Source: Paragonimus westermani (lineage: Eukaryota; Platyhelminthes; Trematoda; Plagiorchiida; Troglotrematidae). Taken from it: a stretch of 64,000 bases of DNA. A program made the translations under genes and the position numbers. Shown here piece after piece: positions 48,901-60,900 of the stretch (the first letter of the stretch is position 1; each line of letters begins with the position of its first letter). The stretch lies in NCBI GenBank assembly GCA_008508345.1, contig QNGE01002657.1:27155-91154 (forward strand), given 5' to 3'. Under the pieces are notes generated by a model. The model worked only from the letters and a program-made list of their open reading frames with translations, made no database searches and was not told the origin of the DNA.

Positions 48901-51900
48901 GCTTTGTGTAACAGTTGAACTGATACGAATTTAACAAAGCAAAATGTATGTAACTGTGCTAGGTACTGAACTAACTGAAACACAGTGTGCGTTCGTGAGT
49001 ACATGTTTCTCAACTCTCAGGATCATTCGACTTTGTATCTACACTTAGAAGTAACGCTGTCGTCTCTATTGTTCGTCAGCCTGCTGTGAATGATGTGCTA
49101 TGCTACTCGAGTGTTTCAGCCTAAAGGTAATAGTCACCTGTTAATGACAATGGAGAAGAGAATCACGATGGAGGCTTATAAACACAAAGTTAAGTCTGAA
49201 AGAACGTCTCTAAAACTAACAATCTACTTCAAAGATAGACCACAAAACACTCCTCCAAAAGCTATTCCAATCTCATATGATGTTGATACACTAAAGAGCA
49301 CAGAAAACGCTCTAATCAAAACTCCAAACGTATGTTTAGAGGATATTTCGGCTTATACTAGCTGCAGTGGTTGCAGTTAGTCACCTTACGGACACTTATA
49401 AAATACCCATAGGCTCTTCCGATACTTCAAGGTTTACACTAAAATTGAAAGCTAAATAAGTTTTTAATTATCTTTTGAAAGAACAAGTTTTTGTTCATCT
49501 GTGAATAGAATCAATAAAATATTTGAAACTTTAACGATGAATTGAATAAATTCGTTCAAAATCTGCTTTGAAGAGTTAGAATGCAAGAAAAATGAATAGG
49601 ATTGGATGCCTCTCTCAACAGTTTTATCACATCTCACATTACAGTTTTTTGCGAGATGTGAAATAAAACTCCAAACTCCAAAAATATTGGATTATGCAGA
49701 ATTATCTTTGTCAAATGTTGAACACATCTGAATGTGGTTGTTGCCGTCACAACAGATTTTTGTTTGGTGCACTTAGAATGAACTGGACTAACTAAGTTTC
49801 AAGTAAGTTTGTTGCCACATACATGCAAGAAGCAGACCTTATGAATGAGCTAGTGACGGGAGTCGGACGGCAGCGCTTCTGAGGACGAAGTTGTGACTGG
49901 CAAACTCATGGATTCATGATATACATGACAGAAACATCAACCCAGAACAGCCCCAGATTTGCATGTGGTCCCCGTTTTCTAAGTGGCAAGTCGGATAATC
50001 TCTCTGAGGTGTGAAGAACGTCATCACGTTGGAGTGGTGCTGTTCGGTTTTAAATGTCTTTCCCTTGATAAGAGACTGGTCGAAAGAAACATTCTGGCAA
50101 CCAGATTGTGCTAGTTTTTCTCCGTCATTGATTACTGGGATGCAACGAAAATAATTTGAATCAAACTCAATACATCGAATAATAACGTTTTCAAGTAGAG
50201 CAGAGTAAACTGAAAAACTCAACCCTAAGTGACGAATAGGTGGTTCCAAATATATCGCGATTCTAAGATGTTTTGGGGGCTACGAACGCGGCTTTATGTT
50301 GTCGCGTTGCATGGTCCAGCGAGTGCACGCAGGGAAAAATGGACTGCATGCATTAAGTACTTATACACACAGATTGTGGCCTCATAATCAGATTCCATTG
50401 GGCGGTGTACATTTGGAGAGCGCAGTTTGCCACTCGTGGCCGCCAGTCCAGCTTCCTCGTGGTCGCAGCCGCATGGCCCACAACAGACAGCCAGCGTGGA
50501 ATGGATCAGATCAGATCGGATCGGATGGATCTGACCGTCTCAGCTCGACTTGCCTCGCGTCGTGTCGCCTCAACTCGCCTCGTGTCGCCTCAACTCGCCT
50601 CGTCTCGCGTCGCCTCGCCCCGCCTCGCCTCGCGCATTCTCTTCACTTCGGTCTGCCCTGCCCGGAGACGGGGTTGAAAAAAATGAGTCAAGACTCATTG
50701 TATTGTGCCTCCCCACGGAAATATTTAGTAAAAGGCGGAAGATTTATCCGTAAATGAGGAGACACCAGAGGTTGCTCGCACACTATAACACCGAAACACC
50801 TACACCATCAAAACACCACCACGCACACATACACTCTTTTGAACACGCCGAATCAACACATAATACAAACACAAACACACACGGAACATTCGCTGATTTT
50901 CACACACTAGATCGAACACGAACAACCTCAGCAACGTGCACACTCATAGATTATTTGTTACTGTTCGGTCCTCATGGGTTCTGTGATGAGATTAGACTGG
51001 AGAGGTTTCATGAATGGAGAAAATTCGGCTACAAACTGTATTGCAGTCGATCCGATGAAAGACGGCGATCAGTTGCTACACAGAATACGCTTATAAGAGT
51101 TGGTTAATACAAGTTATCCGAACGCGTGCCAGATTTAAACAACCGTAGAATGTAACGACGAACAGGCGAACCAAAACGCAAAGGGCTTATCGCCCAACAG
51201 CAATCTTTGTTTCTGTGTAAAAATGTATAGTTTTTCTTATACCCGGAGATTGCTTAGTTCCGCTTGGGCCACTGTTGTGGTTTTCCCAACTTGGTGGCCT
51301 AATACGCATTCCATGCGTTAGGCTCCTTCTTGTGCAATCGATATATATTCTGTTTCACAAAAAATGCTCAAAGACAGTCAAATAGCATCATTGTTTTGGA
51401 GCCGAAATTGGTCGTCAATTACTTCGTTTAAACTCACCCTACAAAGAAGAGAACGCAAGGCTGATAGTGTCTTGAAATTTCGACAATACCCTAGGCACAA
51501 CTCTTCACATTGCGTAGCATACGTAACTGCACAGCCGGAATGATGAAAAACAGCTGTTCCCCTCTGTCTTTCTCTAATTAAATTATAACTGTAGAAGTTC
51601 GGGGATTTAGGTCATTTTAAATTGAACACCACCCACACTCGATCGTAACATTCTTACCGACATCAGCCTTCTGGCTGGACTGCTTCGAAAGAAGGCAATA
51701 GACTCTAGATCCGCCCTCGTTTGGGCTCAACAGTAATCTCCCCGTTTAGATCAGAATTTTCATTCCGTCCCTCGTGCTTGTGAGACTAGAATGTTAACCA
51801 CAAGGCTATTAACATCACAGTAGGCATGACCAGAAAACCAAATCCGAACGCTCAGCCACAACTTTGTGTGAATAACGTTCAGTTTGCCGGATCATCTCTG

Positions 51901-54900
51901 AAGGAGAGTGGACAGATTCACTCTGTTTTATACAATTGATAATCCCGTGAAAAAAACCTTTCAGTCATGTTGAATTTAACAGCTCCATTGAGCCAATTCG
52001 GCATGGTTTGAACCACTGGTAGACTTTTCGAGATTTAGGCTACTTCAAAGTGAAAACCGCTCACACTTGATCGCAACTTTCACATTCAGTTGAGACGTTC
52101 GACTAACCCACTTTAGAAAGAACTACACACAAAATTTTCGCCCATAGGCGTTTCTGAATGCGAAGTTTGCTGTCAATTGTGGGTGGTGGGTAATTTGAAA
52201 TAAATTACAGTGGATAATTCACACGAACACAACGAAATTTTGAAAGGTCGTTGGGAAGGTTGAATTAGTTTGTCCTAGAAAGCATTGTGAAATCACTGGG
52301 TAAAAATCAATTTAATAGATGTTTTTATGCCAAATCCCGATGCCATATCCAGCGGTACTTTAAGCAGTGAATAAAAAAATCGCACTTTCAAAATAAAAAC
52401 TATCTGTTTGTGACGTTGATCAATAAAGCCTTCATAAACAACAAGAAAAACACGCTACATATTCGATGTTTTGCGTTGTTATTACAAACAGCTCATCCTT
52501 TCATTCCCTTTCTGTTATTCAAGATGTGGAACAAAATGCGGTCACGAGTAGAAAAACGTAAGTGTTGCTTTCCCCCCCACTTTGTATGCCTATGGGGAGC
52601 CAGTATTTGATCTCCGACAGAAAACTAGACCAACCATACTACATTTATTCGTACACGTAACGATGGTCACACGTTGTAAATTGTCCAAGTATTTTACGGT
52701 GGTGGACGCGTATCACCTGAGGTTCGCACAGAATCACATAAAGAATTACTGTGGAATTTGCTAGCACATTAGACACGATTATTTGATCCCACTTGTGTCG
52801 TTTTGAATCCATAAGTTTACGCAGTCCTCCAAATATTAATTACCGCCAGTTGGATTCCAGATAGTTTGCCAATAAATACCATCTTTGTTAACTCACTTGC
52901 TGCTAAGTCTTGTGTTATCTGTCAAGTCAACATTCCAAGGACCACTCATCTCACCTTCCCCGTGGTAGTTTTGGGTTGATCTGAATAATTTGCCCGTATA
53001 TAAAAGCTTGTCTTGATTAGTGGAGTGTGAACAACAGAAACACTAACTACGTAGGGGATACCACTAGTGCTTTGAAGTGCAACCTCGGTGGAAGAAGAGT
53101 GACTCTTCGAAAACACCGTCACTTATTTTTTTTTCTAAAAGAAGCCGTAGCACTAAACACTTTTAATCTTGACGTCATATGTGCATCATTTGATTTTTGA
53201 TCATTTCCAGCGATAGCTTAACAGTTCGGTTTGAAGATGAACAAAGTCCCATCGGACTTGCCAAATCTGGTGTTTGCGATCGATCCCGTGCTGTCGTATT
53301 TACGGGAGGTGGACTGAATTATGGTTAGATTGGTTTGTCACATGCACACAGTATTTCATTTGAGGGATTGAAGTAGTGATAGAACTCTGACAAACGAAAG
53401 TGAGGGGATGAAATAGCCGTGAAACTTGAGGAAGAAAGCTGTTTTGATTCTCTATTAACCACTTCGGCTTCGCTACTGCCAGGGTAATTTTATGTTCTCT
53501 GTTACTCTGCGGCATGTTAAATTACCCCTGATAAGTAGGCAACTTTAATGAAGATGGAGGTCTCTCATCTAGCATTGAAAGGGGGAAACATTCACATCAA
53601 CCACAAAAAGAAGTTTACGACACGCTCCGTGCTGAGTTTTCAAGTTCTGCTGTAACTGTTTAATGAACTGTTGTTGAGCTGCCATAGTTTGTCTTACTTG
53701 TCTGGTAGCAGGTTATTGATCGGTTGTTTGTTGGTCGGACAAAAGCAGTGATCGTCCTCTGATAGTGTTCTGTTCATTCTAAAGTCAATACGATAGCTTC
53801 TTCATTAAGGGACAATTTCTTGTGTTGTGCAGTTGACGTTAGGTTGTCCCTTTGCTGCCTAAACTCAGTGTCTTCATTCATTCTTCCATGAAACGTAGTA
53901 TCGACAACCTCTTGGACCATCTTCTGTTCACCTGTGTGATAGATAACTCGTTGTTTGTTAGTATGTATCGATTTTGCTCTTGAATGATGTAACGCATGAA
54001 TTGTCTTCAGTACGTCGTTCGTCATATAGAATGACTCTTTTTTCGTCCTCAATTCTTGCACTTTGTGGACTGAGTCTGTCGCATTATTTAGTATTCATTT
54101 GACACTCTTCTCGTTCGGTCTATACAACTGAGGTTTCCACTGGGAATCAGAATTCAAGTTTGCTACATTTATCACGTTTATTAGTGACCCATAGAAAACC
54201 ACAGTCCTCAGTGCTGCCTTCAACGTTTGACACTTGGGTTGGTTTACTCAAGCCATTTGAGCCAGTGATTATAGATCTGTCGTGAACACTTAGAAGTGAG
54301 AGATGATCACTCTGTCAGGCGTTACCAGTAAATTTCTTGGTTGTACAAAACCAGCAACGTTTAGTAGTTGGAGTTGTTGCATTTATTCGCCATGATTACT
54401 AGTCATTTCTTTCGATGTTGGACTTTATCGTGTTTCCACTTCTTTTAGTCTACACCTCGTCAGCATCAGGTTAGTCAGACTTCCTTCCCCTCCTAACAAA
54501 TCATGCGTACTTCAACGTAAAACGGTCTCTCGACTTATGTACTTGACGCATAACAGCAGCTGCCATCCAAACTGTACAGAGGATGTTGTGTACATCATAA
54601 TCATTCGGAGTAACGATAACCCAGTTAGTCTGTTATGACAGTGATTACAATTGATTAGCCGCGAGCGGTAGACATGTTTCAGATAGTGTGCTCTTATTCA
54701 ACTTTTGGTTTAATTTTATTACAGAGACAAATCGATCCGACCCAATATTACGTCAGTTGCATGCATTTGTGGGCAATTCCTTGTAACCAAAACTGTTACT
54801 TACAATTCCATTTGTCACAGGAGAGTGTTTTTTTTAGCAAGCAGCTAAAGTTGTGAACTAACACATGTTGGATCACCCCCAAACTACTCGGAGCAGTATC

Positions 54901-57900
54901 TTCCTGGGTGCAATGAAGAGAACCATTAACTGGTGTAAATGGCTACCTTTAAAGGGAAAAGGGATTTTCAAATTCAACCCTTTGTACAACGCCCTGATCA
55001 GTGCATTACTCAATCAAATTCGAATTCGTTCTGTTTACTTGAACTAGTAGAACAGCTATCACGTCTTGTTGCCCAACTGGCCGTTGTATCCTGGATAAAC
55101 GTGAAATTTCCTTGATATTAATAGGTACGGGTCCGCATAATTGTTGGCATATTTTTAGGAGGGCAAGGAAATACTCTTAGTACCAGCTTGAGAATAAAAG
55201 CTGGTAAACGGGTTTCACAGCAAACATTTGATTATCTCATCGACATCAATTCAAATTTCAGTCACACTTACTTTTAAGCATGATTTTCTATCGTTACTGT
55301 TGAACGTAACACAGACCTTTGCTTATGTCCAAGGACAGAGAAACTATTCGGAACACCTGGTACATAAGAGTTCGTAGTCCCTATCCGCCTACATAAGGTC
55401 CCTTGTCAACGAATGGGATCTTCCTTCGCCCATTCCCTCTTCACCTATTCAGTCGAGTATTCACTCGTGAGATAGAAAAGCACAGGTGAGTCGTGAAAGT
55501 ATCGTTGTGATCATGACATTGTGCGCGAGTAGCTTCTTGTATTACAGATTAGTCGTGATCCTCAGGGAGGCAATTGCGCCCAGTCAACAGAAGTAGTGTG
55601 GAACGCGTCTGCTGAAAAGTAAATGGTATATAGGCATATCCCGTGCATTTATGGTTTGTATGTGGTAATTGGAATAAGATAGCAGGCTTGTTTTTCACAA
55701 TATGGGTTGGTTACTTGCTGGTGTTAGAGAGATCACCTGCTGAAAATTTATATGATTAGTTCAAAAGGGTTTTACTCATTCTCGAACTAATGAAAGGAAA
55801 TGTAGGCAAATTTTCTTAATGAAATAAACCTACAGAAGACAGACAAACTACAAGGTTAATTGTTTACAGATCGTGCTAAAGAAACTGCATTACTAATTAA
55901 TTCCATGAAGGCAAATTCGAAACCTAAAGTTATCCACGGAAAATGAAAGTCTATTGGGGATGGTATTAAACATTGCAAAATTGCAACTTGTTGGTTAATA
56001 CTCAGTGCTGGCCTGGTTGTTATAGTAGTGAAAAGTTTAACATTGCACAATTAACCTGACTTCATTACGCAGTCCAAGCAAACACCCCGGCTCAAGGTTC
56101 ATGAAGAATACACACGACCCGAATGAGGACGTTTGCAGTGAGGAAAATCAGATGGCACTGGAGCCCGCCAGCATCCTTATTGTGGACGCATGTGAAACAA
56201 CAGACGAACGACCGAAGAATAATTTGAAGACCAACGAGTTATCTGACAGTATGACTGAATCAATTGAAACTGTGAGAAAATTGAACAAAGCTCTGAGTTT
56301 GTGTGTCTGTTATGCATCCACTTGTGGGGGTATTGGGACCGTCACGGGAACTGCACCAAATTCAATATTTTTTGGCCAAGTAAACAGGTACGCTATTGCG
56401 AATCGAATGATTTTTTAACCTGCCCTTATAAAATACCTGGTTTGTTCAATAACTCGACTATTTTCTGTTCTGTATAGTAATCATTCCATCAATGAGCGCT
56501 CCGAAATTTCTCTAACCAGTAATTAAGCGGGCGATCGTGCAATTTTATTATTAACCACAAGCAAATATGGCTGAGCGTCCACACAGATGAATCAGCTGTG
56601 CATAATGTGAAGCCAGTGGGGTAGTAACCAACACGGTCGCCTCATGAAAACGTCGCTGGAGTACTAGTCCCGACCTTAGCGAGGATATGTACTACTGACA
56701 AACTCTAAATGTGCGTATTTTGTGTCTGGTGCTTCTCTTTGAAAGGAGCCGACTAGAAAGTCTTTGGGAATGTGACGGCTGCGATCATTTTTGAGTGATG
56801 TTCAACTTATGCGAAACCAAAAATTCGCCAGTATTAGTTAAATCATCAAGGATTGTTGGCCACGAATCTGTAGTAGCAATTGACGGAATAGCATTAGAAG
56901 ATAAGCTTTGTGTGACTGTAAAATAAAAGATTTTTATGCTGGGGGTCAACATGGGATTCCGTCACATTCTCGGTAACAGCTTGCTGCCTTTCCGGTGGAC
57001 CGGACGTTAAGAGAGGAGTTGCTCAACAGTACGAACCCCAGGTAGGTGAATTTCCCAACTTCTCTCAGAGTGCGACCTTCTTGACTGATACTGAGAGTGC
57101 CGTTAATAGTTTTTCTGATTAAACCTTTTTTTGAGAAGGGCGGTCAATGTGGAGTCTGAGCAGAATCATCTGGAAATATTATATTTATGTTCATGATTAG
57201 TCAGACTGTGGACCTTGCTCGCAGATAGCAAATGTTTTTCTATGTGCTACTAATTTCTGAATGGTTGTAAACTCCTTTGTCTGGGATTCCGAAAACTTGA
57301 GACAGCAACAGAAGAAGGAAAGTTCAAGAACTATGTATTTGGCGGCTGGTGAACCACACCGTTTCACTTTGCTATTGTTTGGGAAGGATTCTTAGAATGT
57401 GTCAGTGGATTCAACGGCACTACTGGAGACATCATAAGAGGAGGCAAAGAAAGCCAGGAGATGGACTGTGCACTCGATCTTGGCGAACGACGTGAAGAGC
57501 GGTCTGCCACCTACGGTGCTGGAGGCATTCTTTGAATCAACAAACACTGTAGATATCAAACGTCTTTGCTAACTGTATTTTTCTCGACAATAACGAAAGA
57601 CGAGCATTATATCGTTGACTGATCTTCAAGCATCAGGACACTGAGTGTAGTACGTTAGCGAACAAATACACCCTGTTGAGATTCAAACACACAGACTTCG
57701 AAGGATTAAGTAGGGAGAATTCGGAAGAGTGGCGGTAATGACCAACTTCTTCTTTTAAAGGGCTACCGTGTTGTGTTACGCTGGACATGGGGAACGGAGT
57801 TCTCTATTAAACACTGACAGGATTTCTTAAATATGGTCAGTCGAAACGGAATTTTTGAACCTTAATTCCTTCAAACGGTCTACCAACACTTTTTGGAGCT

Positions 57901-60900
57901 TTGTCATTCGCAAGTTGTCCGATGACACTGCAAAGTGCAACAGATGACCCACTTCCTCTACAACAGGATGAATTTGGACAAGCTTCAACAAGGTGTCATT
58001 GACAATTCTGACTTCTCATAGTTTTCCCTTCATTTTTCTGTTCCATTCGACTAAAGATACATCTGTGTCTACATTGAATGGTACATGGTCTTATCTATAT
58101 CACCATGTGTGTCACGGGATTTGCCACGGCCGATGAAAAGTGAAATTTTCTAACAGAGTTTTAGTGGGTAGTCGTTCGCGTATTAGCTTGCAGCGTGTTA
58201 CCATCCGCATGTAAGAAGGCTGTGCGCTACATCAGAGTCCATCGCTTTGTTTCCACCATTGGTTTTTAGTCTGTGGATGCGGTTCCGAACAAACCATGGC
58301 TTTGCCAAATATTTAATGATATTGCGAAGTTCATGTGGTACTCGGAATTAGGACTTCGAATAGCCCTAGAAATCGTACGTGAATTCAAACCTCCCACGCA
58401 AGTAATAAGGAGAAGACCTGGTACTGGCAGCAGTAAGCAATCGTTATTCATGAATTGAGACGCCGAATGTATTGATGTACAACAGTATTAAAGAAATCAC
58501 AGCCTGCAATTGGCTGATCTCATTAGCACATGCAACATCACAAACTGAATGTTAATTGGTGGAATACGGAACAGATGAATTGGCGAATAACGGAAGGCAC
58601 AACAGTGAGACCGTTCGTTAAATCCTGATGTTGTATCTTTAGCGCGATATTTGGATTGGCCGTTTGCCAGATCTTCTGTTGTGTTGGGGTTTGGATAATC
58701 GGTTAATCGAGATTCCTACCACAACCTTCCTCTCTTCTAAAAGCCTCCGCATTCATATTTACCAATCATTCTGATCTTCTCGGAGCATTGAACTCTTGCA
58801 GAACAGAGTGTTCTGCTCCCTTCATGGCCACTTTTTCAGTGCTTCGAAATTGGATCTGGTTAGTGTGTCACCGATGAATGGTGGCATCGTGCAGATCAGT
58901 AATTTCTAGCATTGTGCTGCCTAGCTGGCGAGTGATCAATCCTTTGGCAGGTCGCAAATCGTTTCCATGAAAATATATCACATCCGTTAAATCTACACAG
59001 TGAAGTGATGCTCTTGGTCGCCTTGATTTAAATAGCACCGCTGGGCTGTCCTTCGTTGTGCATTGGGCTGCGTTCCTGTACTGAAGCAGAAAGTTATCGA
59101 GAAACACATCCAGTTCAGCAAATGTTTTCCGATTAGTGGAACTCACGGCACTTTTGACCGTTTTCACCAGATTTCCTGCGGCTCCGTTTGAACATAGATG
59201 CCGAGGCGCCGTTCGCAGGTGACGACACCTGATGCTGTCAAGCCACTGTTTCATTTCAGCGGAACAAAATTGTGACCCGTTGTCTGTCTCCAGGACCTGC
59301 GGAATACCTTCACGACTGAAACATTTACGAAATGCTTGCACGGTAAATGCCGTAGAAGGTGAGGTTGTAATAAATACTTCTGGCCACCGTGAGTATGAAT
59401 CAATGAACACCAGAATGTGATAGTTACCAATAAGTGGTCCACAATAATCTGCGTGCACCCGTTGCCATGGTAGGTAGCTGTCCGGCCAAGGTGTCCAATT
59501 CTTCATACTTGTCTTTATTTTGTGGAGGCAGGAGTGGCAGGAGTGGCAATGCTCTTGATATCCGAGTTGATCTCCGGCCACCAACACACCTGTCGAGTTA
59601 GGGATTTCATTATCATCACGCCCAGGTGCAAGCAGTCTAATACCGCCTTTCGTAGCGGTGGTGGAATGACCAATTGATCTCTCCGACACAGCATACCATC
59701 AAGTTGTGTTGACAATTCTTCTCGGTTCTGGTATAATACTGGGTGTTTCTTCTTAATATTTGACCACCAACCCTTGGTCATCGCAGCAATTACCGTGCCA
59801 TAGTAGTTTTTAGTTGTCTCGATCAAGTCCTCTCAGCTTATTGGAATAGCTGGCGAAGCAAGCAAACAAGCTTCAGCGGCTGAAAAACTGGAATACCGTG
59901 ATAAAAAAAATCCGCCTGAGGAATCTGATTACCAGGACGATGAACGATTTCATAGTCGTATGCTGCTAGAACTAGGCTCCATCGCTGTATCATTGCTGCT
60001 GATGATTTGGCAATTGATTTGTGGGGGTCAAATAAATACCATAGAGCTTGGTGATCAGTAACAATTTTGAATCTAATACCGAACAATTATTTATGCAGCC
60101 TCCTGACATCCCAATAGACTGCTAACGTCTCCTTTTGTGTTTGTGAATATCCTTGCTCAGCCTTATTCAACAAACAGCACCAATGCCAACACTGGATGCA
60201 TCTGTGATCAGCGTGGTAACTTCAGACAAAGTAATTGGGGCTAACATTGGCCTTTAAATCACAACTCGTATTAATTCTCGCAGAAGAATTTCGTCTTTTT
60301 GAGTCCAAGACCATGTTTCTGCTGACTGAACCGCAAATAATGGTTGCGCTTTAATCGAAAAGTTTGGGATAAAACGAGAATAGTACTGCAAACATCCCAT
60401 TATTGATCGCAGCTCATCCTGGTCTCTTGGTGATGTAACGGTAACCAAGGCTTTGTACCGGTCAGGGTCCGGCCTGTATCCTTTATCACATATGGCAAAG
60501 CCGAAAAAACTCAGCTCTTGCAGATGTAAATTCATTTTTCTTCGACACCACCTGCGGCGTTTTATTTTAGCACATGAGATGGTTTGTGAACTGATCACGT
60601 AGTGAAAAATTCGGATGGTGTATGTACCTAGGCTATTGACAGATTTCTCCACCTGCCAAGGATTAGTCGGTGTTACAATGGGCGGTTGTACTACTGACGT
60701 GTAGTATTAGCTCAAACCAGCTGTGTTTCTAGCGTTAGCAATACCTAGCGGATGTCGACGGTACGATCTGTAGTATTTTTTACACCCTTTTTGTGACACG
60801 GTTATTTGGAGAAGAATATGCTCGTAATATGCCAGGTATAGTGTGATTAGACCTCAAATAACCGATGACCATTTAGAGTGTACAGTGTATTTGACTGAGG

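Larger units (their letters stand above)
58650..60560 (-). mobile_element. Ty3/gypsy retrotransposon 2 (K02A2.6-like), pol fragment
   Basis: On the - strand, in order: RT thumb, RNase H, integrase zinc finger, integrase core and C-terminal region of a Ty3/gypsy pol. The RT catalytic core, protease and gag are missing; similarity begins near 60560. At least two frameshifts break it (near 60200 and near 59540), and the catalytic glutamate of the integrase is changed. No LTRs were identified. It sits in SLC13 intron 6, antisense to the gene. Confidence 0.85.

Noticed and set aside
49090..49380. 96-codon + strand frame in SLC13 intron 4, considered as the missing loop exon
   Set aside because: Possible acceptors give stops in the required phase, and its GTATGT donor is phase 0, which does not fit exon 6. 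The 34-base segment at 52524 fits fully.
50296..50757. Three overlapping frames of 67 to 153 codons
   Set aside because: They arise from the GC-rich CTCGC-type minisatellite, which lacks stops in several frames. The translation is low-complexity SPRLAS-type.
53211..53306. Splice-bounded open segment after tcatttccag, considered as a SLC13 exon
   Set aside because: It would enter in phase 2 and leave in phase 1, the reverse of what is needed, and its donor is weak. It overlaps the antisense gag scrap.
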